NCBI RefSeq assembly: GCF_018130825.1
Contig: NZ_JAFCJS010000011.1
Coordinates: forward strand, 62,001-126,000
Direction of reading: 5' to 3'
DNA length: 64,000 nucleotides
Source: Bradyrhizobium liaoningense
Lineage (GTDB): Bacteria > Pseudomonadota > Alphaproteobacteria > Rhizobiales > Xanthobacteraceae
The translations under genes and the position numbers were made by a program. Positions within the stretch are counted from its first letter, which is position 1. Every line of letters begins with the position of its first letter. The notes beneath the pieces were generated by a model, which was not told where the DNA came from, searched no databases, and worked only from the letters and a program-made list of their open reading frames with translations. Positions 25,552 through 33,873 of the stretch are shown here, piece by piece.

Positions 25552-25592
25552 GACCGGTCGCACGCGTGCTTGGCAGCCGCGCATGACCGGTC
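25552..25592. repeat. paired 8-bp palindromes in the oxlT leader
   Basis: GACCGGTC occurs at 25552-25559 and 25585-25592, 33 bp apart start to start, inside the predicted 226-nt leader of oxlT. Each copy is self-complementary, so the copies can also pair with each other across a 25-nt loop that contains ACGCGT. A role in leader folding or regulator binding is possible but unproven. Confidence 0.4.
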
Positions 25593-25744
25593 GAACTTCA
25601 TGCCGAAGTGGAATCGCCTGGCGCGCATCTCGTCGTGTGCGCCGAGCAAGCAGCTGCTCGCGGGTGATGTCCCTTCGCCTCGCGAGCAGCGTTGCAGTGA
25701 CGGCTATCGCGCCCTCATCCCCCTCAACACCCTGTCTTGGGATG

Positions 25745-25760
25745 AGCAACGCCCGTGCCA
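25745..25760 (-). promoter_or_regulatory. perfect-consensus sigma-54 (-24/-12) promoter for oxlT
   Basis: On the minus strand the sequence reads TGGCACG-GGCG-TTGCT, an exact match to the sigma-54 consensus TGGCACG-N4-TTGC(A/T). Initiation would be near 25733, giving a leader of about 226 nt before the oxlT start at 25507. A sigma-54-dependent response regulator is encoded in the operon immediately upstream on the same strand. Confidence 0.85.
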
Positions 25761-25812
25761 GAAGTCGCGCTGTGATGAATCAATGACTTCCCGCAGCGCA
25801 AAGTACTGCGCG

Positions 25813-25848
25813 GGACAAAATGTCCTGAAATCCCCGGACAAAATGTCC
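25813..25848. promoter_or_regulatory. two identical 13-bp palindromes, probable enhancer sites for the sigma-54 activator
   Basis: GGACAAAATGTCC occurs at 25813-25825 and at 25836-25848, each a perfect inverted repeat (GGACA/TGTCC around AAA). The copies are 23 bp apart and sit 53-103 bp upstream of the -24 element, squeezed between the promoter and the sensor kinase stop codon at 25851. This is the expected position and form of upstream activating sequences for an NtrC-family regulator. Confidence 0.78.
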
Positions 25849-25850
25849 AA

Positions 25851-27875
25851 TCAAGCCGCCTCGGGCAGCCACACCGTGAATGTACTGCCGGAACCGACGC
25901 GGCTCTCCGCCGTGATCTGTCCGCCCTGGCGCTTGATCAGCGTCTGGCTGATGGAGAGGCCCAGCCCGGTGCCTTGCCGCCGTTTCGTCGTGTAGAAGGG
26001 ATCGAAGATCTTTTCGATCACCTCAGTGCTCATGCCGATGCCGGTGTCGGCGACCTCGATGGCGACGCCTTGATGGCCGTCGCGCTCGGCATCGAAGGCG
26101 CGGAGCGTCAGGGTTCCGCCATCCGGCATGGCGTGGATCGCGTTGACGATCAGATTGACCAGCACCTGCTGCAGCTCGTTGCGGTTCATCAGCACCAGCC
26201 GGCTGGCGCGGTCGTCCCTGACGACGGCAATCTCGGTCTTGTTCAGGAGATGCTGCACCAGCGGCAGACAGTCCGAAATGATGCTTGCCGGCGCATGGCG
26301 CTCGACATAGCCGGCATATTCCTCCGGCCTTGCAAACTGCAACAGCTTGGTCACGATCTGGCTGATGCGGTGAATCTGCTCGTCGAGCAGGCGGAACTCG
26401 ACCCTCGCCTTGTCGGCATCGGCCCCGAACACGCTGCGGATGACGTCGAGATTGCCCTGCATCACCGCGATCGGATTGTTGATCTCGTGTGCGACGCCCG
26501 CGGTGATCTCGCCGATCGCAGCCAGCTTCTCCGACATGATGAGCTGCTTGGTGGTTGTCTCGAGCTTGAGATTGGCGTGCTCGAGGTCCCGGGTCCGCTC
26601 CCGCACGCGGACGTTCAGCTCCTCGTTCCATTCCCGGAGCTGCCGGTCACGTTCCTGGATCTGGTCGAGCAGGCTGTCGAGATGAACCGCGACGCGGCCG
26701 ATCTCGTCACCCGAGACAGGCATCTTGGTGCGGGCGGAGAGGTTCCCCCGCTCCACCTCGCCGATCGTCGCGGTGACGCGCTCCAGCGGCATGAAGATCG
26801 AGCTCGCCCAGCGCAGAAAGATCGGTACGGTCGCGGCCGTGATCGCGATGAACGCCGCGATGACGATCACCAGCGTCTGGTATTTGGCTTCGCTGAAAGG
26901 CTTTTCCAGAAAGCCGACATAGAGCATGCCGACGCGCTTGCCGTAACTGTCGACCAGCGGCTCGTAGGCGGAGATGTACCAGTCATTGACCACAAAGGCG
27001 CTGTCGAGCCAGGTGCGTCCCTCGCCCAGCACGGCCGAGCGTACCGCCGCCGAGACGCGCGTGCCGAGCGCGCGCCGTCCCTCGAACAGACGGACGTTGG
27101 TCGAGATCCGCACGTCCTCCAGGAACAGCGTCGCGGTGCCCTGGCTGCCCTCCGGCAGGCTCGCCGCGCGATAGACGAGGTCGTTGATCGTGTCGATGAA
27201 TTCGAGATTCTGGTTGAGCAGCGTGCCGCCGACCAGCGCCGCGGCGCCGCCGTCGGGCAGCATCGCGCGGCTCGCCGCATGCACGACCATGCCGCGCGTC
27301 TCCGTGCTGCGGTCGGTCGGCACCGCATTCGGCGTCGGCACGAGGTCGAGGCGCGCGCGCTCGGCCAGGGTCGGCGAGATCGCGGCGAGCTCGTCATTGC
27401 CGAAAATGTCGATGCCCGTCGCCGGGACCTGCCCCGACAGCGCCGACATGATGATCGGCCAGTCATTTCTCGGTTGGTGCTGCAACGGCGGCGATGAGGC
27501 CAGGATGTCGCCGCGGACGTTGGTCAGATACAGGAAGTCGAGACCGATTTCCTTGCGGGTCTCGTCGAGCAGATCGCGCAGGGAGCCGCGCGCATCCGGC
27601 GCCAGCACCTCCTGGAAGCGGGCCGACAGGCTGAGCGCCCGGAGCTGGACGCCGGTCTTTTCGAGGATGCGGGCGAGATATTGGTGGGCGATGGTGAGAT
27701 CGCCGTTCACCTTGGAGATCAGGGTCGCGTCGAATTTTGCGTTCCAGCGATAGATCGCAACGCCGAGCAAGAGCGGCAGGATGACCAGCATCGGCAACAG
27801 CGCGATCGCGAGCAGGCGGAAGCGGACGGAGCGCCCCCGCACGGGTTCATCGCTGCGGCGTGCCGCATCAGACAT
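25851..27875 (-). CDS. sensor histidine kinase with periplasmic cache-type sensor domain
   Basis: The ATG at 27875 overlaps the end of the response regulator by 8 bp, giving 674 residues. An N-terminal transmembrane helix (LLAIALLPMLVILPLLLGVAIY) is followed by about 280 periplasmic residues that look like a cache sensor, then a second helix (VIVIAAFIAITAATVPIFL) and a HAMP linker. A coiled coil of about 50 residues leads to a HisKA domain with phosphoacceptor His463 (GVAHEINNP). The HATPase domain follows, with NLIVNAIHAMPDGG, ADTGIGM and GTGLGLSIS. This is the DctB/NtrB-like type that pairs with sigma-54 regulators. The ligand is probably a small carboxylate given the oxlT target, which is inference. 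Confidence 0.9.
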   Translation of the reverse strand: MSDAARRSDEPVRGRSVRFRLLAIALLPMLVILPLLLGVAIYRWNAKFDATLISKVNGDLTIAHQYLARILEKTGVQLRALSLSARFQEVLAPDARGSLRDLLDETRKEIGLDFLYLTNVRGDILASSPPLQHQPRNDWPIIMSALSGQVPATGIDIFGNDELAAISPTLAERARLDLVPTPNAVPTDRSTETRGMVVHAASRAMLPDGGAAALVGGTLLNQNLEFIDTINDLVYRAASLPEGSQGTATLFLEDVRISTNVRLFEGRRALGTRVSAAVRSAVLGEGRTWLDSAFVVNDWYISAYEPLVDSYGKRVGMLYVGFLEKPFSEAKYQTLVIVIAAFIAITAATVPIFLRWASSIFMPLERVTATIGEVERGNLSARTKMPVSGDEIGRVAVHLDSLLDQIQERDRQLREWNEELNVRVRERTRDLEHANLKLETTTKQLIMSEKLAAIGEITAGVAHEINNPIAVMQGNLDVIRSVFGADADKARVEFRLLDEQIHRISQIVTKLLQFARPEEYAGYVERHAPASIISDCLPLVQHLLNKTEIAVVRDDRASRLVLMNRNELQQVLVNLIVNAIHAMPDGGTLTLRAFDAERDGHQGVAIEVADTGIGMSTEVIEKIFDPFYTTKRRQGTGLGLSISQTLIKRQGGQITAESRVGSGSTFTVWLPEAA

Positions 27876-29331
27876 CCCACAACGCGCATTTGCGGTCGAT
27901 GGTCTTGCGCGAGATACCGAGCCGCCGCGCCGCCTCCTCGCGATTGCCATTGACCTCTTTCAGCACGCCGAGAATGTGACGGCGCTCGAGCTCCGCGAGA
28001 CTGTCGGCGGGCGCGGACTGGCCGTCGTTGCGGGGACCGGCGAAGTCGTCGGGGAAAGCGCCGAGAATCAGCGTCCGCTCGATCAAATTGCGCAGCTCGC
28101 GCACATTGCCCGGCCAGTCATAGCTTGCGAGCGCCGCGCGCACCGAAGCATCGATCGGAACCGGCGGCATGCCGAGCTGAGCCGACAGCTTGCTCATGAA
28201 GATGGCGGCGAGCTCCTGCACGTCGTCGCCGCGATCCTTCAGAAGCGGCAAGTGGATCTGCATCACGTTGAGGCGGTAGAACAGATCGGCGCGAAAGCGG
28301 CCCTTCTCGACCTCCTTCTGAAGCTCGGCATTGGTTGCGAAGATGAAGCGCAGGTCGACCGGAACCTCGCGCTCGGAGCCGACGGGACGGACGCGGCGAT
28401 CCTCGAGCACGCGGAGCAGCTTGCTCTGCATCGGCAACGGCAGCTCGCCAATCTCGTCGAGGAACAGCGTGCCGCCATGCGCATACAGGAACAGGCCTTC
28501 GCGTCCGGAATCGGCGCCGGTAAAGGCGCCCTTGATGTGTCCGAACAGCTCGGCCTCGATCATCTCGGGCGGGATCGCCGCGCAATTCACAGGCACGAAG
28601 GGCTTGTCGGCGCGGTCTGACAGCGAGTGGATCGAGCGCGCTGCCACTTCCTTGCCGGTGCCGGATTCGCCGGTCAGGAGAACCGAGGTCGGCAGGCGCG
28701 CGACGCGTGCGATGGTCTCGCGCACGCGCAGCGTCGGCGCCGACTGTCCGATCAGGTTGTCGCGCAGGAAGGTGCGGTCGGACGAGGCGCGCAAAGCATA
28801 GCGCAGCACATAGTTCTCGCGCTGGAGGCGGACACGGTCGAGGCATCTCGCCACCGCGTTGAGGATCTGGTTGGAGCGGAACGGCTTGAGCACGAAATCG
28901 GCCGCGCCGGCGCGCAGGGCCTGGATCGCAGTGTCGAGGTCGGCATAGGCGGTGATCAGGATCGCGTCGGCGAAAAAGCCGACAGCGCGCTGCTCCGCGA
29001 GCCAATCGACGCCATTCTTGCCCGGCATGATGTTGTCGAGAATGACGACGTCGTAGCGGTTGGAATCGAGCTTGCGCGATGCCTGATCGGTGTCGGCCGC
29101 CTCGTCCACCAGCTTGCAGCGCGGCGCAAGCGTGCGCACCAGGAAATTGCGCATGCCCGGCTCGTCGTCGACGATCAGGATGGAGGCCTGCGACAGTGCG
29201 CTGAACTCGGGACCCGTGGCCGTCTTGCCGAGCTTGACGGCAGGCTCGCGGGCGGCCGCGGAACCTGCAGCTGCGCTCGCCTTCGATGTTGAGAGATTCA
29301 TGCCCGACGTCTTAGGTTTGAGATCATCCAC
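27868..29331 (-). CDS. sigma-54-dependent response regulator (NtrC/DctD family)
   Basis: The 487-residue protein contains a receiver domain (phosphoacceptor Asp99 in VVILDNIMPG, Lys149 in VLKPF). An AAA+ domain follows, with Walker A GESGTGKE at 221-228 and the sigma-54-contacting GAFTGA loop at 269-274. The C terminus is a Fis-type helix-turn-helix (LKEVNGNREEAARRLGISRKTIDRK). Both key motifs are intact, so it should activate sigma-54 promoters. The only perfect sigma-54 promoter I found nearby is that of oxlT, immediately downstream of the kinase. The first 50 residues are a low-complexity alanine-rich leader; the ATG at 29301 is an alternative start. Confidence 0.93.
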   Translation of the reverse strand: MDDLKPKTSGMNLSTSKASAAAGSAAAREPAVKLGKTATGPEFSALSQASILIVDDEPGMRNFLVRTLAPRCKLVDEAADTDQASRKLDSNRYDVVILDNIMPGKNGVDWLAEQRAVGFFADAILITAYADLDTAIQALRAGAADFVLKPFRSNQILNAVARCLDRVRLQRENYVLRYALRASSDRTFLRDNLIGQSAPTLRVRETIARVARLPTSVLLTGESGTGKEVAARSIHSLSDRADKPFVPVNCAAIPPEMIEAELFGHIKGAFTGADSGREGLFLYAHGGTLFLDEIGELPLPMQSKLLRVLEDRRVRPVGSEREVPVDLRFIFATNAELQKEVEKGRFRADLFYRLNVMQIHLPLLKDRGDDVQELAAIFMSKLSAQLGMPPVPIDASVRAALASYDWPGNVRELRNLIERTLILGAFPDDFAGPRNDGQSAPADSLAELERRHILGVLKEVNGNREEAARRLGISRKTIDRKCALWDV

Positions 29332-29422
29332 CGCAACCGGCCTTATCGCACTGCAGCGAAGCTCCGGCCGTTCCCCGTGGGAGCACCATAGTCAAGCGTT
29401 GCGGCGGTGAACATTCGCCTTT

Positions 29423-29656
29423 CTACGGGCCGTCGCTCTTTTCGACCAGGAACACGATGCGCGCCTCGTTGCGCTCGGTGATCTCGACCTTGTCGCCGGT
29501 TTCGCGGATCAGGTTGGGGATGTCGATCACCGAGAGGGGATCGGTGCAGTGGACCTCGAGCTGGTCCCCTGCCTTGAGCGGCTTGAGCGCCTTGCGGGTC
29601 TTGAGGGCCGGTAGCGGGCATTTCAGCCCGGTGAGATCGAGTGTCGTCCTGGTCAT
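29423..29656 (-). CDS. TusA/SirA-like sulfur-carrier protein
   Basis: The 77-residue protein begins TRTTLDLTGLKCPLPALKTRKAL, with the CPxP motif whose cysteine carries persulfide sulfur in TusA. The rest follows the two-layer fold of the family (LEVHCTDPLSVIDIPNLIRETG). It sits between the two-component genes and moeA. Because formate dehydrogenase needs a sulfurated cofactor, delivered by FdhD from a desulfurase, a role as a sulfur relay for FdhD or for molybdopterin synthesis is an attractive inference. TusA-like proteins also serve tRNA thiolation. Confidence 0.85.
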   Translation of the reverse strand: MTRTTLDLTGLKCPLPALKTRKALKPLKAGDQLEVHCTDPLSVIDIPNLIRETGDKVEITERNEARIVFLVEKSDGP

Positions 29657-29702
29657 CGCGGCAACATGGCGGGGCGGGCCGGCGGCGTCAACGCGTGGGG
29701 CA

Positions 29703-30959
29703 TCAGATCAGGCCGGCATAGGACAGGAAGCCGACGCTCTGCCCAGGCTCGACGCCCGTGACGGCTTCACCGAGCTCGACCAGGCCGTCGGTCTCGACCA
29801 GCGACGACAGGAGCCCCGCACCCTCGCGCGGAAACTTGGTTACCTCGAGCGCACCGTCCTGCCCCTTGCGCAGGAAGACGCGGACATATTCGCGCCGGCC
29901 TTCCTTCTTCCTGTAGGTGAAGGCGGCACGGACGGGGATCGGAACGATCGGCTCCGGGAGGGCACCGGCCAGCGCCAGCACCGTCGGCCGCACCACATGG
30001 ACGAAAGTAACGAAGCTCGCGACGGGATTGCCGGGCAAGCCGATCAGCGGCGTGCCGCCGATGATGCCCATGGCCACGGGACGGCCCGGCTTGATCGCCA
30101 TCCGCCACAGCACGAGCGAGCCGACGCTCTCGACCGCCGCCTTGACGTGGTCCTCCTCGCCGGTCGAGACACCACCGGTGGTGAGAATCAGATCATGCGC
30201 GCCTGCCACCTGCTTCAGGCCGCTCGCAAGCGACGTTCGCTCGTCGCGCAAGATGCCGAGATCGCTGACCTCGCAGCCGAGCCGGCGCAGCATCGCCATC
30301 AGCATGAAGCGATTGGAATCGAACAGCTGCGAGGCCTCGCGCGGCTCGCCGGGCGAGGCCAGCTCGTTGCCGGTCGAGAACACCGCGACGCGGAGGCGCC
30401 TGACGACGTCGAGCCTGACAAGGCCGAACGCCGCAGCAAGGCCGACATGCTGCGGCCGCAAGCGCTGGCCGGCGCGCAGCGCGACGTGTCCCTTCGGAAT
30501 ATCCTCGCCGGCAGGGCGGACATTCGCGCCCGGCTTCAGCCCCGGCGGCAACACGATCCTGCCGGAAGCATCGATGCGGACATCCTCCTGCATGAAGACG
30601 GTTTCGGCGTCCGGCGGCATCGGCGCACCCGTGAAGATGCGCGCGGTGTGGCCGGGCTTGATCGGTGCCTGCGCAAGACCGCCGGCCTGGATGCGGCCGT
30701 CGAGCGGGAATGCCTGCTCCGTAGCTTGCGGAAGGTCAGCGTTGCGCACGGCGTAACCGTCGACCGCCGAGTTGGTGAACGGCGGCAGCGGTAGGGGCGC
30801 TGCGATATCGCGCGCCAGCACGCGCCCGTCGGCATCGACGAGCCCCACGGTTTCCAGATCGACGATCGCGTTGACGCGCGTCGTGATCAGGCCAACGGCC
30901 TCGTCGACCGACATCATCGGTCCGCCGAAGGCAAAGCAATCGTCTGACAGTTGCGCCAT
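29703..30959 (-). CDS. moeA: molybdopterin molybdenumtransferase MoeA
   Basis: The 418-residue protein has all MoeA domains. These are the N-terminal DIAAPLPLPPFTNSAVDGYAVR segment, the molybdopterin-binding domain with VAVFSTGNELASPGEP, SNRFMLMAMLRRLGCE and LTTGGVSTGEEDH, and the LIGLPGNPVASFVTF loop. MoeA inserts molybdate into adenylylated molybdopterin. It is 9 bp downstream of mobB and probably co-transcribed with it. This is the most canonical of three MoeA homologues in the window. Confidence 0.93.
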   Translation of the reverse strand: MAQLSDDCFAFGGPMMSVDEAVGLITTRVNAIVDLETVGLVDADGRVLARDIAAPLPLPPFTNSAVDGYAVRNADLPQATEQAFPLDGRIQAGGLAQAPIKPGHTARIFTGAPMPPDAETVFMQEDVRIDASGRIVLPPGLKPGANVRPAGEDIPKGHVALRAGQRLRPQHVGLAAAFGLVRLDVVRRLRVAVFSTGNELASPGEPREASQLFDSNRFMLMAMLRRLGCEVSDLGILRDERTSLASGLKQVAGAHDLILTTGGVSTGEEDHVKAAVESVGSLVLWRMAIKPGRPVAMGIIGGTPLIGLPGNPVASFVTFVHVVRPTVLALAGALPEPIVPIPVRAAFTYRKKEGRREYVRVFLRKGQDGALEVTKFPREGAGLLSSLVETDGLVELGEAVTGVEPGQSVGFLSYAGLI

Positions 30960-30968
30960 GGTGCCTCG

Positions 30969-31496
30969 TCAGCGTATCGCGGCGCTCTTCGCCACCGCTT
31001 CCTCGACCGGCATCGCCGCGCGCAGCAGCAGCGCGGCCACAGCGGGGATATCATCGAGATGGACGGTCGGCAGCCGGGTTTCAATGGCGGTGTCGGTCGC
31101 GATCCCGGCGATTCCGGGGTCGTCCGGAAACAGCAGCGGCTTGCCATTGGCGGCGCGATGCACCTCGATCTTGCGATGCGGCTCGCGCTTGAACCCCTCG
31201 ACCACGACGAGATCGACCGCCGAGAGCTTGCTCAATAATTCCGGCAGCCGCGGCTCCGCCGCGCCGCGCAATTCATGCATCAAGGCCCAGCGATTCGACG
31301 AGGCAACCAGGACTTCTGCCGCCCCGGCCTCGCGATGCCGCCAGGAATCCTTGCCGGGCACGTCGACGTCGAACTGGTGATGCGCATGCTTGATGACGGA
31401 CACGCGCAGGCCTTGCGCGTTGAAATGCGGGATCAGCCGCGTCAACAACGTGGTCTTTCCCGCACCGCTCCAGCCTGCAAGGCCGATGACGTTCAT
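30969..31496 (-). CDS. mobB: molybdopterin-guanine dinucleotide biosynthesis adaptor MobB
   Basis: The 175-residue protein begins MNVIGLAGWSGAGKTTLLTRLIPHF, with a P-loop GWSGAGKTT, followed by VSVIKHAHHQFDVD, the metal- or nucleotide-binding segment typical of MobB. VVEGFKREPHRKIEVHR completes the family pattern. MobB is a GTP-binding partner of MobA in making the bis-MGD cofactor used by formate dehydrogenase. Its gene heads the moeA operon and faces away from fdhD-mobA. Confidence 0.92.
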   Translation of the reverse strand: MNVIGLAGWSGAGKTTLLTRLIPHFNAQGLRVSVIKHAHHQFDVDVPGKDSWRHREAGAAEVLVASSNRWALMHELRGAAEPRLPELLSKLSAVDLVVVEGFKREPHRKIEVHRAANGKPLLFPDDPGIAGIATDTAIETRLPTVHLDDIPAVAALLLRAAMPVEEAVAKSAAIR

Positions 31497-31553
31497 AACC
31501 GTTCGATCTCCGCCAACGGCTCGCTAGCCGATGGAACCCGCCGGCCTATCCCC

Positions 31554-31632
31554 GTCATTGCGAACGAAGCGAAGCAATCCAGACTGTCACCGCGAATATA
31601 ATTCTGGATTGCTTCGCTGCGCTCGCAATGAC
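31554..31632. repeat. 79-bp dispersed palindromic element
   Basis: Arms of 30 bp at 31554-31583 and 31603-31632 are reverse complements with two mismatches, built on GTCATTGCGA and GAAGCAATCC. They enclose 19 bp. This GCAATGAC/GAAGCAATCC palindrome is a common dispersed element in Rhizobiales genomes. Here it fills the divergent gap between mobB and fdhD, so it may influence either promoter or merely be an insertion. Confidence 0.8.
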
Positions 31633-31707
31633 GACGAGGCGGCATTTCGTTCTCTCCCCGCCATGCTTATATCGGCTTGACCCGAATGTCATGCTAACGT
31701 CGCGGCC

Positions 31708-32598
31708 ATGATGAAGATCGACAAAGCCCCGGTGCCCCTGATCGTCCCCAACCCGGACGACCCGCGCCTGACCCAGAGCGTGGCCGGCACCGACCAGACC
31801 GGCGCCAGGGTCGAGATCAAGGTGCCGATGGAGCGGCCGCTGACGCTCTACCTGAACTCCCAGGAGATCGTCACCATGATGACGATCGGCGACTATCCGG
31901 AATATCTGGCGCTCGGCTACCTGCTGAACCAGAACATGCTGAAATATAATGACGTGGTCACAGAGGTCGAATACGACGACGACCTTCAGGTGGTGGTGGT
32001 GCGCACCGAGCACCACACCAATTTCGAAGCCAAGCTGAAGAAGCGCACGCAGACTTCGGGCTGCGCGCAGGGTACCGCCTTCGGCGATCTCTTGGAGGCG
32101 GTCGAAAGTGTCGCGCTGCCGAAGGCGGAGCTGCGCACCTCCTGGCTCTACCAGATGACGCAGACCATCAACACCATGCCCTCGCTGTACCTCGAGGCCG
32201 GCGCGATCCATGGCTGCGTACTGTGCAAGGCGGGCGAGCCGCTCTGCTACACCGAGGACGTCGGCCGCCACAACGCCGTCGACAAGATCGCGGGCTGGAT
32301 GTACCGGCACGGCGTCGATCCCTCCGACAAGATCCTCTACACCACGGGGCGCCTCACCTCGGAGATGGTGATCAAGACCGTGCGAATGGGCATTCCGATC
32401 CTGGTCTCGCGCTCCGGCTTCACTGCCTGGGGCGTCGATCTCGCGAGACAGGTCGGGCTGACGCTGGTCGGACGTACGCGCGGAAAGCGCTTCATTGTGC
32501 TCGCAGGCGAGGAGCGCATCGTCTACGACCAAAACCTCGCTTATGTCGAGGAAGAATCAGCCAAGCACAAGCGCAAGGGTGAAGGTGGTGACGACTGA
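31708..32598 (+). CDS. fdhD: formate dehydrogenase accessory sulfurtransferase FdhD (FdsC-type)
   Basis: The 296-residue protein contains the FdhD landmarks NGYPEYLALGYL-like (GDYPEYLALGYLLNQ), the SGCAQG loop with the putative persulfide cysteine, GCVLCKAGEPLCYTEDVGRHNAVDKI and TGRLTSEMVIKTVRMGIPILVSRSG. FdhD moves sulfur from a cysteine desulfurase to the molybdenum of the bis-MGD cofactor before insertion into formate dehydrogenase. Here the loop has a single cysteine where E. coli has CxxC. The gene has two adjacent ATGs (31708 and 31711). It lies 8.5 kb from fdsA and on the opposite strand, and overlaps mobA. Confidence 0.93.
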   Translation: MMKIDKAPVPLIVPNPDDPRLTQSVAGTDQTGARVEIKVPMERPLTLYLNSQEIVTMMTIGDYPEYLALGYLLNQNMLKYNDVVTEVEYDDDLQVVVVRTEHHTNFEAKLKKRTQTSGCAQGTAFGDLLEAVESVALPKAELRTSWLYQMTQTINTMPSLYLEAGAIHGCVLCKAGEPLCYTEDVGRHNAVDKIAGWMYRHGVDPSDKILYTTGRLTSEMVIKTVRMGIPILVSRSGFTAWGVDLARQVGLTLVGRTRGKRFIVLAGEERIVYDQNLAYVEEESAKHKRKGEGGDD

Positions 32599-33235
32599 GA
32601 TTCCGCCAACGAATGTTCCGCCGACTCTTGGCGTGCTGCTCGCCGGCGGCCTCGCGCGCCGCATGGGCGGTGGTGACAAGCCGATGCGCACCATCGGGGG
32701 CCGCACCATTCTGGAGCGCGTGATCGCGCGCCTGAAACCTCAATGCAGCGGGCTGATCCTCAACGCGAACGGCGATCCCGCGCGCTTCGCAGCCTTCGGC
32801 CTGCAGGTCGTCGCAGACGACGTGCCCGGCTTTCCCGGCCCGCTCGCCGGCATCCTCGCTGCGCTCGACTGGACCGCGGCGAACCGGCCGAACATCGAAT
32901 GGGTGCTCAGCGCCGCCGGCGACTGCCCGTTCCTGCCGCGCGATCTGGTCGCACGCCTACACGAAGCGCGGAGCCGAGAGAACGCGCAGCTCGCGGTCGC
33001 GGCATCCGGCGACCAGTCGCATCCGGTGATCGGCTTGTGGCGTGTTGCCCTGCGTGACGAGCTGCGTCACGCGCTGGTCGTCGAGGATCTCCGCAAGATC
33101 GACCGCTGGACCGCGCGCTACCCGCTCGCGACGGTGAGATGGCCGGCCGAGCCGCTCGACCCATTCTTCAACGCCAACACGGTCGAAGACATCGCCGAGG
33201 CCGAACGGCTGGCGGCGCTGGATGACGCGTCGTAG
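32588..33235 (+). CDS. mobA: molybdenum cofactor guanylyltransferase MobA
   Basis: The GTG codons at 32585 and 32588 are the best starts, with AAGGG at 32575-32579; the product is about 215 residues and overlaps the fdhD stop. The nucleotidyltransferase motif GVLLAGGLARRMGGGDKPM, the LSAAGDCPFLP metal-binding loop and FFNANTVEDIAEAERL are typical of MobA. It attaches GMP to Mo-molybdopterin to form MGD. Translational overlap with fdhD shows coupling of the two last steps of cofactor maturation. Confidence 0.92.
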   Translation: MTTEIPPTNVPPTLGVLLAGGLARRMGGGDKPMRTIGGRTILERVIARLKPQCSGLILNANGDPARFAAFGLQVVADDVPGFPGPLAGILAALDWTAANRPNIEWVLSAAGDCPFLPRDLVARLHEARSRENAQLAVAASGDQSHPVIGLWRVALRDELRHALVVEDLRKIDRWTARYPLATVRWPAEPLDPFFNANTVEDIAEAERLAALDDAS

Positions 33236-33240
33236 CAGCC

Positions 33241-33552
33241 TTACGATTTGGGAAACTCGTTGAGGAGCTGCACCCAGATGATCGCGAAGGCGATCAGGCC
33301 GCAGAGACCGACGGCTGTGGTGAATCGCGGGAGGCGTCCGATCGCGACCAGCAGCCAGGCCGGCAGGAAGAACAATCCGAAGATCGCGCCGAGCGGGAAT
33401 ACCGCGAGCCACTGGAATCCGGTGCCGTCGCCCGGCGGGACATGGGCGATGAAATAGAAAGTATACAGCCAGAACAGTGTCCCGGCAGCCGCTACAAGGG
33501 CGGCGGTTTTCCGGAAATTCAGAGGGGGCGATGCGGTCATGGCCTGGCTCAT
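33241..33552 (-). CDS. small three-span membrane protein of unknown function
   Basis: The ATG at 33552 gives about 103 residues; an ATG at 33540 is the alternative. Three hydrophobic helices are visible (ALVAAAGTLFWLYTFYFIAHV, WLAVFPLGAIFGLFFLPAWLLVAI, FTTAVGLCGLIAFAIIWVQLL). No motif identifies a family. The gene converges on mobA with a 5-bp gap. Confidence 0.65.
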   Translation of the reverse strand: MSQAMTASPPLNFRKTAALVAAAGTLFWLYTFYFIAHVPPGDGTGFQWLAVFPLGAIFGLFFLPAWLLVAIGRLPRFTTAVGLCGLIAFAIIWVQLLNEFPKS

Positions 33553-33651
33553 ATTCCTTGGTCGCAGCGGCAGCCTCCGGAGTTCATGGAAGGATCGAAC
33601 CGGACCGAGGCCGGCCGCGACCACTGCTAGGGACACGCCTCCAGATCAACC

Positions 33652-33873
33652 ATGGCCGACTCGCTCCTCAATGCCATCTTCGAAGTCGTCGACTTCGTGT
33701 TCGATCTCTCGGCCACGATCGACCGCACGAAGCAGCTGAGCAAGCCTGACATCGTCGAGGTCCCGCCGGACCCGAAGCCGCTGCCGCCCGCCGCGCAGCG
33801 TGCACTTGCCGAAGCCGAGGAACGTGAACGCCAACACGATCACGCCGCCAGCGGCACCGACCAGGCGTCGTAG
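33652..33873 (+). CDS. small acidic hypothetical protein
   Basis: The 73-residue frame has an amphipathic N-terminal helix (LLNAIFEVVDFVFDLSATID), a proline-rich middle (VEVPPDPKPLPPAAQ) and a charged C-terminal helix (RALAEAEERERQHDH). No strong ribosome-binding site precedes the ATG at 33652. It overlaps the convergent monooxygenase gene by 34 bp. The composition is protein-like, but support is limited to codon pattern. Confidence 0.45.
   Translation: MADSLLNAIFEVVDFVFDLSATIDRTKQLSKPDIVEVPPDPKPLPPAAQRALAEAEERERQHDHAASGTDQAS

Noticed and set aside
32495..32587. Longer N-terminal start for mobA inside fdhD
   Set aside because: The extra residues are serine- and arginine-rich, out of frame to fdhD and unlike MobA; the nucleotide-binding motif belongs near the N terminus.
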